Made by a program: the position numbers and the translations under genes
DNA from: BQJU01 sp965229635
Lineage (GTDB): Bacteria > Bacteroidota > Bacteroidia > Chitinophagales > Saprospiraceae
Direction of reading: 5' to 3'
Assembly (NCBI GenBank): GCA_965229635.1
Contig: OZ245894.1
Span: forward strand, 7,998,001 to 8,062,000
DNA: 64,000 bases
Shown here: positions 42,716 to 52,179 of the stretch, piece after piece
How positions within the stretch are numbered: position 1 is the first letter of the stretch
Layout of the letters: each line of letters starts with the position of its first letter
The notes under the pieces: generated by a model
What the model was told of the DNA's origin: nothing
Seen by the model: only the letters and a program-made list of their open reading frames with translations
Database searches by the model: none

Positions 42716-43966
42716 TCATCGCTTCCCCCTTCCCGACTTCCTTCCGGAACCACCTCCTCGCTTGCGGCTAAAACTTCCTCTGCGGCGATCAGAACTTCTG
42801 GGTTTTGCACTGCGGGCAGGAGGCTCTATTTCTGCAATATGCGGCGGTAGTGGCAGGCGACGTACCTTCTGTTCCATCAGCTCTTCTGTACGACGGAATT
42901 TGCCTGCATCCTTGCGGTTGACAAACGTCAATGCCACGCCATCAGCCTGGGCACGGGCAGTACGACCTACGCGGTGGATGTAATCTTCGGCATCGCCCGG
43001 AACATCGTAGTTAAGCACAATGTTGATGCCCTTAACGTCAATTCCCCGGCTAAGGATGTCCGTTGCCACCAAAATCTGGACATTGCCGTTTTTGAAGTTC
43101 CGCAACACCTGTTCGCGCTCCCCCTGATCAAGGTCGGAATGAATTTCTTCGGCATTCAAGCCACTTTTTCGCAGCTCCTTGGTGACCTTTTTTACATTGA
43201 GTTTGGTACTCGAAAAAATGAGGATACGCTCTCCTTCCTTATTTTTACGCCCTTCCAGTAAATGGACAAGTAATGGCAATTTCTGGTCGTCATGCACTTC
43301 ATAGCAGGCCTGCAAAATGCCCTCTGCCGGCTTGGAAACAGCAAAGCTGATCTGCACCGGGTCTTTGAGGATTTTTTTGGCAAACTGGCGAATCTTATTG
43401 GGCATGGTCGCCGAAAACATCAGGGTTTGCCGGTCTTTGGGCAAGTAGCTGATAATTTTTTGGATATCATTGATGAAGCCCATATCCAGCATACGATCCG
43501 CCTCATCGAGGATGAGGTGGCGCAGGGTGTCAAATTTCACATAATTCATCTGCAGGTGGGTAATCAATCGTCCGGGTGTGGCCACCAGAATATTTGCGCC
43601 AAGCGTCAAGGCCTTTTTTTCCTGATCAAAAGAAGTTCCATCCCGTCCTCCATAAATAGGAAGTGATGTTACAGGTGTAAAATAGGCGAAGCCTTCCAGG
43701 TGCTGATCGATTTGAACAGCCAATTCCCGCGTGGGGACCAGTATAAGCGTATCAATATGTTCTTCTGGATTTACGGTAATATTGTGGAGTGTCGGCAACA
43801 GAAAAGCTGCCGTTTTTCCGGTTCCGGTCTGTGCACAGGCAATCAGGTCGCGCCCTTCCAGGATTGCAGGAATCGCTTTTTCCTGAATAGGCGTAGCAGT
43901 TTCAAATCCCATTGAGGTTAATCCTTCCAACAACTGCTCGTCGAGCCCTAGTTCTTTGAATGTCAA
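42716..43966 (-). CDS. DEAD-box ATP-dependent RNA helicase
   Basis: This 416-residue helicase has the Q motif (TFKELGLDEQLLEGLTSMGFETATPIQEKAIP), motif I AQTGTGKTAA, Ib TPGRL, II DEAD, III SAT, and VI HRVGRTAR. The tail (about 360-416) is basic with repeated Arg/Gly/Ser (RRGSFSRKRGGGSGRKSGRGKR), like RhlE-type helicases that bind RNA through such tails. Cold adaptation or ribosome assembly are common roles. The likely start is TTG (43966), as no ATG occurs just before the Q motif. The stop lies at the edge of the dispersed repeat. Confidence 0.93.
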   Translation of the reverse strand: MTFKELGLDEQLLEGLTSMGFETATPIQEKAIPAILEGRDLIACAQTGTGKTAAFLLPTLHNITVNPEEHIDTLILVPTRELAVQIDQHLEGFAYFTPVTSLPIYGGRDGTSFDQEKKALTLGANILVATPGRLITHLQMNYVKFDTLRHLILDEADRMLDMGFINDIQKIISYLPKDRQTLMFSATMPNKIRQFAKKILKDPVQISFAVSKPAEGILQACYEVHDDQKLPLLVHLLEGRKNKEGERILIFSSTKLNVKKVTKELRKSGLNAEEIHSDLDQGEREQVLRNFKNGNVQILVATDILSRGIDVKGINIVLNYDVPGDAEDYIHRVGRTARAQADGVALTFVNRKDAGKFRRTEELMEQKVRRLPLPPHIAEIEPPARSAKPRSSDRRRGSFSRKRGGGSGRKSGRGKR

Positions 43967-44060
43967 AGTGGTAAATTTAGTTAAGTGTGTTCTCTTTCAG
44001 TTACAAATATAGAGATATTAGAGAGAATGGATGTCATGAATGAATGATAATATATTCCAA

Positions 44061-44945
44061 TTATTGCCAGTCTGGCGTGCGCTGACGGGTCCAGTAAGCG
44101 AAGGCCAGCGTAGTCCAGAAGCTGAATGTGGCGTAGACCAGCGCCGGTTTGATCATGTCGCTATTGCCCAACAGCGTGCCACCGATCAGGATCGCCAGTG
44201 TCGTATTTTGCAAACCAATCTCGATGGCCAGGGTGGTAGCATTGCGCCGCGACAAGCCCGCCAGACGACCAGAAAAAATCCCCAAAGATAGTCCCACAAT
44301 ATTCAGGGCCAGCACGGCCGGAAACATCTCTTTCACATCCTCTATCGTAATGTTGGGGCTGCCTCCATCACCACTGCCAAAAAACAGAATTGCGAAGGCC
44401 ACCAGAAGGAGCACCATCGTGGTATAACGGATCGGCTTTTCTAAAATAGTGCTCACCCGTTTATTGCGATAGCGAATCCAAACCCCAATAGAGGCAGGTA
44501 GCAGGGTAACCAGCAGAATCTGCACCACCGTGGGGCCGAAAGGCAGAGAAATTGCACCAGTTTCGCCCATAAAAAGCCGCAACGCGATATTGGTGATCAC
44601 CGGAATGGAAAACAAAGTCAAAATACCGTTGATACTGGTCAGCGAGATAGAAAGGGCAGTATTGGCTTTCACCAAATAGGAGACATAATTGGAGGTATTG
44701 CCTCCCGGACAAAGCGAAAGGATGACAATGCCCACCTGAAAACTGGGCCTCAACCCCGACTGAGAAACCAGTAAAAAAGCAAAAAATGGCAAAAGCACCA
44801 TTTGTCCGGCCAGGCCCACAAAGAATGCTCGGGGGCGTTTGACTACCGCCCGAAAATCGCCAACATCGATGGACATCCCAATGCCCAACATGATGAGCGC
44901 CAAAATAATACTGATCAGAAAATCAATAAAGCTATAGCTAATCAT
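44061..44945 (-). CDS. BASS-family (bile acid:sodium symporter-like) transporter
   Basis: This 294-residue membrane protein has nine or ten helices. The family markers are CPGGNTSNYVSYL (about 79-91) and EIGLQNTTLAI (about 252-262), matching the two crossover helices that bind sodium. Substrates of bacterial relatives include bile salts, pantoate and keto acids; which one applies here cannot be told. It lies alone between the helicase and the GH3 gene. Confidence 0.9.
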   Translation of the reverse strand: MISYSFIDFLISIILALIMLGIGMSIDVGDFRAVVKRPRAFFVGLAGQMVLLPFFAFLLVSQSGLRPSFQVGIVILSLCPGGNTSNYVSYLVKANTALSISLTSINGILTLFSIPVITNIALRLFMGETGAISLPFGPTVVQILLVTLLPASIGVWIRYRNKRVSTILEKPIRYTTMVLLLVAFAILFFGSGDGGSPNITIEDVKEMFPAVLALNIVGLSLGIFSGRLAGLSRRNATTLAIEIGLQNTTLAILIGGTLLGNSDMIKPALVYATFSFWTTLAFAYWTRQRTPDWQ

Positions 44946-45011
44946 CAGGAGCGCAAAAATAGCGATATTTAACGGATTCCAAACAGGAAAAATAGAGTAG
45001 TGAATCTTCCC

Positions 45012-46538
45012 TTACAACGTCTCTCCCGAAAAGTCGAGAATTTCATCTACATACTTGCGATGGTTGGCCAGACGAGGCACCTTGTGTTGGCCTCCGAGCT
45101 TTCCTTTAGAGCGCAGCCAGTTGTGGAAGGTGCCTTTCGGCAAAACTTTCATCTGTAGCTGTTCCAGGGCCATACTCTTGTAGCGCTTAGCTTCGTAGTC
45201 GGAGTTGATTTCCTGCAAATTGCAATCCAAACGGCGCATAAACTGGCCCAAATCATGTGGGGCTTTTTCAAATTCGATCAGCCATTCGTGCCCGCCTTTT
45301 CCTGAGCCCTGAAAGTAGATGGGCGCCACCGTATATTCGGTAACGGTAGCATCAGTCTGGCGGCAGGTAATGGCCAGCGCCCGATCCGTGTTTTCCACCA
45401 CTACTTCTTCCCCGAAAGCATTGACAAACTGCTTGGTACGACCGGTGATTCGGATTTTGTATGGAGCGGTAGAAGTAAAGGTTACTGTATCGCCCACCAG
45501 GTAGCGCCATAGGCCCGAATTGGTCGTAATCACCAGGGCATAATTCTTGCCGGTTTCTACCTCGGCCAAACCAATGGTCTTGGGATGGGCACTACCCCAT
45601 TCGTCTACCGGCAAAAATTCATAAAAAATGCCATTATTCAACAGCAGTAGCATGTCGTCGCTGGCCGGGTCATTCTGAATGGCAAAGTAACCTTCTGAGG
45701 CATTGTAGATTTCCTGGTAACTGACCTGATCCGAAGGAAAAAAAGCTTCAAATTGCTTCTTATAAGGGGTAAAACTCACCCCGCCGTGAATATAGAGCTG
45801 AAAATCCGGCCACACTTCGAGCAAGTGTTTTTTGCCGGTCAATTCCAGGATTCTACGCAATAGCAGTACCGTCCAGGTAGGCACGCCACCGATCATCACC
45901 ATGCTGGGGTCCTGGCTACAGAGCAGGGCCGTTCGCTCCAGCTTTTCTTCCCATTCCGCCATGAGGGCCGTTTCAAAATCGGGGGTGAAAAACGGTCGGG
46001 CAATGGTGGGCATATTGTGAATCATAATGGCCGACACATCCCCGATCATAGTGCGTGGATAATCAGAATAAGGAGTAAGGCTTCCACCCATCAACAGGCT
46101 TTTACATTCAAACTGTTTGGCATCGGGCCGGTTGTGGTAAAAGAGATTCATCGTATCCCAGGTGCCGCGAATATGGCAGGCGCGCAGGTTTTCCCTGCTC
46201 ACGGGAATGAACTTACTCTTGTCGCTGGTGGTGCCGGATGACTTGGAAAACCATTTCACCTGGCCATTCCAAAGCACGTCTTTTTCGCCCATCATCATGC
46301 GTTGGATAAATGGCTTTAACGCTTCATAGTCATTGACGGGCACCACTGCTGCATACTCTTTCGGATTGCGTAGCTTGCGGTAGTTGTACCGCCGCCCCCA
46401 TTCGGTATACCGAGCAGCCTGGATCAGTTCCCACCATACCTCTTCCTGCACGGCCACCGGATGTTGCATATACCGCTCAATCCGGCGAATGCGATGCCGA
46501 AAGTAAAAATGAAACGCACTATTTATCCACTTTCTCAT
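45012..46538 (-). CDS. GH3 auxin-responsive promoter family protein
   Basis: This 508-residue protein belongs to the GH3 acyl-adenylate family. The ATP-binding motif is SKSSGTTSDKSKFIPV at about 98-113, YASEGYFAI is replaced by YNASEGYFAIQND (about 288-300), and the C-terminal cap includes RITGRTKQFVNAFGEEVVVE. In plants GH3 enzymes join amino acids to hormones; bacterial members are common in Bacteroidota, with substrates unknown. The protein is cytoplasmic. Start at ATG 46538. Confidence 0.9.
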   Translation of the reverse strand: MRKWINSAFHFYFRHRIRRIERYMQHPVAVQEEVWWELIQAARYTEWGRRYNYRKLRNPKEYAAVVPVNDYEALKPFIQRMMMGEKDVLWNGQVKWFSKSSGTTSDKSKFIPVSRENLRACHIRGTWDTMNLFYHNRPDAKQFECKSLLMGGSLTPYSDYPRTMIGDVSAIMIHNMPTIARPFFTPDFETALMAEWEEKLERTALLCSQDPSMVMIGGVPTWTVLLLRRILELTGKKHLLEVWPDFQLYIHGGVSFTPYKKQFEAFFPSDQVSYQEIYNASEGYFAIQNDPASDDMLLLLNNGIFYEFLPVDEWGSAHPKTIGLAEVETGKNYALVITTNSGLWRYLVGDTVTFTSTAPYKIRITGRTKQFVNAFGEEVVVENTDRALAITCRQTDATVTEYTVAPIYFQGSGKGGHEWLIEFEKAPHDLGQFMRRLDCNLQEINSDYEAKRYKSMALEQLQMKVLPKGTFHNWLRSKGKLGGQHKVPRLANHRKYVDEILDFSGETL

Positions 46539-46621
46539 TATTGCAAGATACTAAGAAGCTGTTTTAAAACCTATCGCCGGGAAAAAAACTGTGTTTCAAG
46601 GGGCTTCCCACGAAGCCATCT

Positions 46622-47701
46622 TCACGATATAGCATTGATTTTCAACAAATAAGCTAACTTTCCTCTAATTCTGGTTTGAGCAATTTGCCGGGTTTTCAAG
46701 CCTGAATCCTCTTGTAGATGTTGTACAGAAGTTTCCGGCAACAGCAATACGGCTCCCGCACTACTCCGAATAAAACGACTTAACTGTTGATAAAAGGTCG
46801 GTGTTATATTATCGATCTCATGTTTATCGCCCCAGGGTGGATTACTGATTAAAAGGTAGTCACCTTCTGGTGGATTCTCCGCCAGCGTATCTTTTTGCTC
46901 CAGCTTAATCTTCACCACTGCCTGCGCTGCCGCCTGACTGGCAATATCGATTGCTTCTGGATTGATATCGTATCCAAGGAAACGTGCCGAGGGGTACAAA
47001 ATGGCCGATTCGATCAAAATTGTGCCAGACCCGCAAAATGGATCAAAAATCAATTGCCCTGGCTTCGGATCCAACTCTCGGGCCATACAGGCCGCTACCG
47101 GTGTATGCACCTGCCCGTCGTAGCGCAGGGAACGCCAGGGCCGCCGATGTAAGGGGGTATCTGCTAATCCCAGTCCCCAGTAGGCCCGGTCATCTTCCAG
47201 GTGTAACCTGAGCCGTAATTCATTGGGTTGCCAGGGATCATGCTGTTCGTTATCAAGTATATTCATTTGCCCGTAGAGGCTTTCGCCCAATCGTTTTTCC
47301 AGAAGGTAACGATTATAGTTGCGCTTTCCCAAAAAGCTGGCGGTGATCCGCAGGGTACGAGCCCCATGATGCTGTATAAGAAAAGGAGTTATTTCTTTGA
47401 CGAAAAAGGCTTTCAGGGTCTCCAGGCTTTGGCGGGTATGGTCGATTCCATCACAGTACCCCAGAAATTCGTAAACGTCGTCGGGAGTGCGCAGCTCGGT
47501 TAGGGTCTTATTCATTTCCCGGTCCACCTGGATAAAAACATTGCGATGGCTTTTAAAAACCTGTGTCGGGGCACAATGGGTGCTGGCTTCCGCCAATACC
47601 TGGTCTTCGAGGCCCATGGAGGTGCGCAGCCAGTAGCGGCAGTGATCACGCTGCGGGCCAGGATTTTTACCAGATGTTTTCAGCCAAAGTCCTGTGGTCA
47701 T
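46622..47701 (-). CDS. THUMP-type RNA methyltransferase
   Basis: This 359-residue protein has an N-terminal THUMP-like region (YWLRTSMGLEDQVLAEASTH, about 23-110) and a class I methyltransferase: DPFCGSGTILIE at 220-231 (SAM site), GYDINPEAI, and NPPWGDK at 287-293 (catalytic NPPY-type). This is the arrangement of RlmL-like or Trm11-like enzymes that make N2-methylguanosine in rRNA or tRNA. The first 20 residues (TSGKNPGPQRDHC) look nonconserved, so the true start may be downstream. A basic RIRGKLAYLLKI end fits RNA binding. Confidence 0.85.
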   Translation of the reverse strand: MTTGLWLKTSGKNPGPQRDHCRYWLRTSMGLEDQVLAEASTHCAPTQVFKSHRNVFIQVDREMNKTLTELRTPDDVYEFLGYCDGIDHTRQSLETLKAFFVKEITPFLIQHHGARTLRITASFLGKRNYNRYLLEKRLGESLYGQMNILDNEQHDPWQPNELRLRLHLEDDRAYWGLGLADTPLHRRPWRSLRYDGQVHTPVAACMARELDPKPGQLIFDPFCGSGTILIESAILYPSARFLGYDINPEAIDIASQAAAQAVVKIKLEQKDTLAENPPEGDYLLISNPPWGDKHEIDNITPTFYQQLSRFIRSSAGAVLLLPETSVQHLQEDSGLKTRQIAQTRIRGKLAYLLKINAIS

Positions 47702-47850
47702 GTTTTAGGAGTAGCAGTTTTGAAAGGACCGGATTCATTTCCATGCCTTTCACCAAACTATGCCATTTCGCATTATTGCAAAATTAAAAGTAAATGCTAT
47801 GACTTGCAAACCGCCGTTGGTAGGCCACGGTAATTGACCTAAAAAAGCGG

Positions 47851-47917
47851 TTCTTTGAGACCATGGTTGGTGGTCAACCTTTGAAATTGACTGAGGAATT
47901 CGTCAAAGAACGAAAGT
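47851..47917. repeat. TTCTTTGA palindromic repeat that ends the aconitase gene
   Basis: GGTTCTTTGA at one end pairs with TCAAAGAACG at the other; inside, GACCATGGTTGGTGGTC can pair. The element covers the last 13 codons and stop of the aconitase gene (47874-47917). Related hairpins occur at 56929-57035 and 60213-60242. Confidence 0.55.
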
Positions 47918-49856
47918 AGTTTATAATCCCCCCAATAAGTATAACCTCAATCTGTCGATCACTAAGGGTATGAATCGCTGGAATGTCCAGGTCTTTATCT
48001 ACGTTTTTCACAATAATCGGTTTTCGTTCAGCAACCGCCTCCCGCAGATTTTCCAGGTGCAAGGTATCTCCCTGATCAATCTTGTCGTAATCGTCCGGAT
48101 TTTTAAATTGCAGCGGCAAGATGCCAAAGTTTACCAGATTCTGCCAGCCGATGCGCGCGTAGTTCTTGGCCAGCACCGCCACCTGCCCTAAATAGCGGGG
48201 TGCCAAAGCGGCGTGTTCTCTACTTGATCCCTGGGCGTAGTTTTCACCGGCCACCACCACGTGCCCGCCCTGGGTTTGTTTGACTTCCATAGCGCGATCG
48301 TAGAAAGTGTCATCCAGCACGGTAAAAGCATATTTGCTGATTTCGGGAATATTACTGCGCAACGGCAAGACTTCAGCTCCCGCCTTGAGAATTTCGTCGG
48401 TGGAAATATTGTCACCCATCTTCAGCAATACGGGCACTTCCCAGCGGGTCTGTAAGGGTGGTATTTCGGGCAGACTTTTAATATTGGGCCCTTTGACCAG
48501 GTTTACCTTATGTCCGTTTGAAAGCGGACCTAACAACATCTTGCTGTTTAAAATTTCCTTTTCGGGGGGCTGGTATTGAGGGTATTGAATACCAAAATGT
48601 TTACCTAACTCTCGTGGATCGGTGATCTTTCCGGTCAATGCTGCTGCTGCCGCAGTTTCGGGGCTACACAGATAAACCTGATCATCATAGGTACCCGATC
48701 TACCGGGGAAATTACGCGGCATCGTACGCAGGCTAATCTTGCCGGTGGCCGGTGCTTGTCCCATTCCGATGCAGCCCAGACATCCGGCCTGGTGAAAACG
48801 GGCACCGCTTTGAATGAGACTGATAAAGGCATCGGTTTGCGCCAGGTTTTCGATCACCTGCCGGGAAGTGGGATTGATATCGAGTGAAAGGCCTTGGTGA
48901 ATGGTTTGCCCTTTCAGGATTTGGCTCACCACCCAAAAGTCACGGGTTCCCGGATTGGCCGAAGAGCCCACTACTACCTGATGCACCGGCTTACCGGCCA
49001 CTTCGCTTACCTTGACCACGTTGCCCGGACTACTAGGACAGGCAATAAGTGGCTCAAGTTCAGCCAGATTTATGGTATCGTATTCATCGTACTTTGCACC
49101 CTCATCGGGAAGTAATTCCTCCCAGTCCTCCTCACGATCCTGAGAACGTAAGAAGCGACGCACTTCATCATCAGATGGAAAGACGGTTGTGGTCGCCCCA
49201 ATTTCGGTCCCCATGTTGGCAATGACATGACGGTCCATGGCGCTGAGGTACTGAAGGCCTTCACCGTAGTATTCGACGATATAGCCACGGCCACCTTTTA
49301 CATCGTACCGGCGCAGCATTTCAAGTATGACATCCTTGGCGCTGCACCATTCGGGCATTTTACCTTTCAGTTCTACCCCCAGTATTTTGGGCATCTTTAC
49401 ATAGTAGGGCCTTCCGGCAATGGCGGCCGCCACGTCGAGTCCGCCGGTACCCATAGCCAGCATACTGAGCGAACCGGCAGCGGGAGTGTGGCTATCCGAC
49501 CCCACCATAGTCTTTCCGGGTTTGCCAAAGCGTTGCATGTGTACCGGGTGACTCACCCCATTGCCGGGATAGCTGTACCAAAGTCCAAAGCGCTGGGCTG
49601 CCGATTCCAGAAAGACGTGGTCATCGGCATTTTTAAAGTCGCCTTGCAGGAGGTTGTGGTCTACGTATTGTACCGCCACTTCCGTTTGGGCACGTTGCAG
49701 GCCCATGGCTTCCAGTTCGAGCATAACCAGGGTACCGGTGGCGTCTTGCACCAGCGCCTGGTCGATTTTGATACCGATTTCTTTACCAGGTACCATTTCG
49801 CCTTCTAGTAAGTGATTTTTAATTAACTTCTGAGCAATGTTGAGTGGTTGGGCCAT
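47874..49856 (-). CDS. Aconitate hydratase (Aquifex-type)
   Basis: This 660-residue enzyme isomerises citrate to isocitrate in the TCA cycle. The three [4Fe-4S] ligands appear as Cys273 in IACPSSPGN and Cys359/Cys362 in AGCLGCIGMG. GSDSHTPAAGSL, NMGTEIGATTTVFP and the swivel domain YAQGSSREHAALAPRYLG are standard. The short length, with no long linker, fits the Aquifex-type aconitases of this phylum rather than the 900-residue AcnA. The final residues (FRSLTNSSVNFKG) are encoded within a repeat. Confidence 0.93.
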   Translation of the reverse strand: MAQPLNIAQKLIKNHLLEGEMVPGKEIGIKIDQALVQDATGTLVMLELEAMGLQRAQTEVAVQYVDHNLLQGDFKNADDHVFLESAAQRFGLWYSYPGNGVSHPVHMQRFGKPGKTMVGSDSHTPAAGSLSMLAMGTGGLDVAAAIAGRPYYVKMPKILGVELKGKMPEWCSAKDVILEMLRRYDVKGGRGYIVEYYGEGLQYLSAMDRHVIANMGTEIGATTTVFPSDDEVRRFLRSQDREEDWEELLPDEGAKYDEYDTINLAELEPLIACPSSPGNVVKVSEVAGKPVHQVVVGSSANPGTRDFWVVSQILKGQTIHQGLSLDINPTSRQVIENLAQTDAFISLIQSGARFHQAGCLGCIGMGQAPATGKISLRTMPRNFPGRSGTYDDQVYLCSPETAAAAALTGKITDPRELGKHFGIQYPQYQPPEKEILNSKMLLGPLSNGHKVNLVKGPNIKSLPEIPPLQTRWEVPVLLKMGDNISTDEILKAGAEVLPLRSNIPEISKYAFTVLDDTFYDRAMEVKQTQGGHVVVAGENYAQGSSREHAALAPRYLGQVAVLAKNYARIGWQNLVNFGILPLQFKNPDDYDKIDQGDTLHLENLREAVAERKPIIVKNVDKDLDIPAIHTLSDRQIEVILIGGIINYFRSLTNSSVNFKG

Positions 49857-49915
49857 GATTGGGAAGGTGTGAGTTTCCTTTGCAACAGGTTTTACCTGCC
49901 CGATGTTCGGATAGC

Positions 49916-50380
49916 CTATATTTTAAGGGCCTGGCGTAATTCGCGTTCTTCCTTTCCCGAAAGGGCATAATCACGGATAAACTGCTCGGCTGAGGGACGG
50001 AAATAGAGAAACACCAACAGCCCGATACAGAACCACAACAGGTAGTTGAGATTGCCCGTAATTAAGGTAAAAATGATCGATAGCAGGTTGGGAATTTCGA
50101 GGATGGCCGAACGTACAATGACCGTGGTACGATAATGCTCTACCTTATTGGCTAGTCCACCGAGTTCCATGCCCGCCAACCTGCGGCTGCGATTGAGAAA
50201 ATACGCTAATCCAATGCCAGTAAAATGATAGAGCGGCGGAAAATATTCCCCTACAAGCATTTCTTTAGGGTAGGAATCAGCTGTAGAAGTAACCACCAAG
50301 ATGATCGCCATGCAAAAGAGGATCTGTCCCACCATCAGTGCGGCATAAATAAGGACGATTTGCTTGAATTGCTTTTGCAT
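49916..50380 (-). CDS. Small membrane protein of unknown function
   Basis: This 154-residue protein has four likely membrane segments: about 8-28, 46-60, 96-110 and 112-126 (LLWFCIGLLVFLYF). The cytoplasmic loop has LAGMELGGLANKVEHYR, and the charged end is DYALSGKEERELRQAL. I recognise no family. Transcription follows that of the POT genes upstream, but an 80-bp gap intervenes. Confidence 0.65.
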   Translation of the reverse strand: MQKQFKQIVLIYAALMVGQILFCMAIILVVTSTADSYPKEMLVGEYFPPLYHFTGIGLAYFLNRSRRLAGMELGGLANKVEHYRTTVIVRSAILEIPNLLSIIFTLITGNLNYLLWFCIGLLVFLYFRPSAEQFIRDYALSGKEERELRQALKI

Positions 50381-50462
50381 ATTTTTTCCTTATAATATAA
50401 CGTAAAAACGCCAAAGTTGCTGATCACCCTGGCGTTTTCACGTTAAGTGCTATTATTGAAGC

Positions 50463-52043
50463 CTAGTGTATACCGTGCATCCATTTACGCAATGTAGGCA
50501 CCAGGAGTAACAAGACTGCCGCTGCTCCGAGTACCACGTAAACGCCCCAGGTGAGGTAGGTATCGGAATAGACTTGCAGTGTTTCCAGAGCGGTAGCCGA
50601 ATCTCCCAGGTCTTCCGCTGCGGTCAATTTACCAATCTCTCCCGCAATTTTATTGGCCAGAGCAATGGACAAGAACCAGGCTCCCATTACAAAACCAACA
50701 ATTTTATCGGGTGATAATTTGGTAATCATGGACAAACCAACGGGCGACAAGCTCAGCTCACCAGTGGTGTGCAGCAAGTACATGACAAACAAGAACAGCA
50801 CAGACACCAGTCCTTCATTGTTGGCAAACAGTTTTGCGCCAAGCACAATGACCAGGAAGCCCAGTCCCAATTGGGTTAAACCCAAAACAAACTTCATGGG
50901 CGTACTCGGTTCCATCTTACGTTTATTCAAGGTAATCCAGATCCAGGAGAACAGTGGAGCCAGTATCATGATGTAGAATGGATTCAAACTCTGGAAAATA
51001 GAAGCAGGAATTTCCGCTCCGAATAGATTGCGGTCTACATTCCGTAAGGTAAACAACGTCAGCGATCCTCCAGCCTGTTCAAATAATGCCCAGAATATGG
51101 CGTGGAAAAAGAACAGAACGACAACAACCAACAGTCGTTGACCTTCTTTTTTGTCTTCACTTGTAACTCCAAGAAAAATGAGATAACCAATGATTACCGC
51201 ACTAATCACTAGCAGTACCGTTGACATCAAATCACTCAAATTCAACAGGCTGGCACAAAGTGGAATACTTAATAGCGTACCCGCAAATACGAGTGTATTT
51301 TTGCTCAACCCGGCAAAAAACGGCTTACGTACGGCTTCCGGATCGGGCTCCAGCCCTTTGCCTTCGAAGTATTTTGGCCCCAGGAGCCAGAACACCAACA
51401 ACCCTAACCCCATACCAAAACCGGCCAGGCCAAAACCGTAGTGCCAGCTGATTCTTTCACCGACGTAACCACAGGTGAGTGTGGCCAAAAAAGCACCAAT
51501 ATTCACCCCCATGTAGAAGATGGTAAATGCCCCATCCTTACGCGGATCGTTAGCGTCATAAAACTTACCTAAAAAACTGGATATATTGGGTTTGAAATAA
51601 CCATTACCCACAATGATGAGGGCCAGCGACATAAAAAACAGCATGAGATTGCCTTCAAACATCATACCTTCCAACGCCAGGGTAAAGTGCCCAATCATCA
51701 TCAGGATACCGCCAAAGAGAATGGCTTTTCGGAAACCAAAAATCTGGTCGGCGATTAACCCGCCTATTACCGGCAGAAGATACACCATAGAGGTATAGGA
51801 TCCGTAAATCCCCAGTGCCCGGGTATCCGCTTCATTTTGTCCAAGCTCCTGAAAAAGCACCTGAGTCATGTACAAGGTAAGCAAAGCCCGCATCCCGTAG
51901 TAGCTAAAGCGTTCCCACATCTCCGCGCCAAAAAGGATAAACAATGCCTTGGGGTGGGTTTTGCGGTTGGAATAGAAAACGAAAGGTACCCATGCCAGCA
52001 CAAACAGCCAGCCGATAAGCAGAATCCATTGAGTAATATCCAT
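50463..52043 (-). CDS. POT/PTR-family peptide transporter 2
   Basis: This 526-residue MFS protein belongs to the proton-coupled oligopeptide transporters. The N-terminal GAEMWERFSYYGMRALLTLYMTQ is the POT hallmark (ExxER), and FYMGVNIGAFLATLTCGYVGE the second signature. Fourteen helices are expected, as in most Bacteroidota POT proteins. The last region has LHTTGELSLSPVGLSMITKLSP. It is a paralogue of 52180-53712, separated by 136 bp; together they likely import di/tripeptides with different preferences. Confidence 0.93.
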   Translation of the reverse strand: MDITQWILLIGWLFVLAWVPFVFYSNRKTHPKALFILFGAEMWERFSYYGMRALLTLYMTQVLFQELGQNEADTRALGIYGSYTSMVYLLPVIGGLIADQIFGFRKAILFGGILMMIGHFTLALEGMMFEGNLMLFFMSLALIIVGNGYFKPNISSFLGKFYDANDPRKDGAFTIFYMGVNIGAFLATLTCGYVGERISWHYGFGLAGFGMGLGLLVFWLLGPKYFEGKGLEPDPEAVRKPFFAGLSKNTLVFAGTLLSIPLCASLLNLSDLMSTVLLVISAVIIGYLIFLGVTSEDKKEGQRLLVVVVLFFFHAIFWALFEQAGGSLTLFTLRNVDRNLFGAEIPASIFQSLNPFYIMILAPLFSWIWITLNKRKMEPSTPMKFVLGLTQLGLGFLVIVLGAKLFANNEGLVSVLFLFVMYLLHTTGELSLSPVGLSMITKLSPDKIVGFVMGAWFLSIALANKIAGEIGKLTAAEDLGDSATALETLQVYSDTYLTWGVYVVLGAAAVLLLLVPTLRKWMHGIH

Positions 52044-52179
52044 GTGTTTCGTAAGTTTTTAACCGGAAGGAGTTAGAGCAGCGACTTCCGGTGCTTGATT
52101 TTAGTTGGTTTTTATAAAAAATTTCAAAAGCCAATCCGCATTTAAGAACAGATTGGCTTTTGGGTCTTTTCTAAAACCC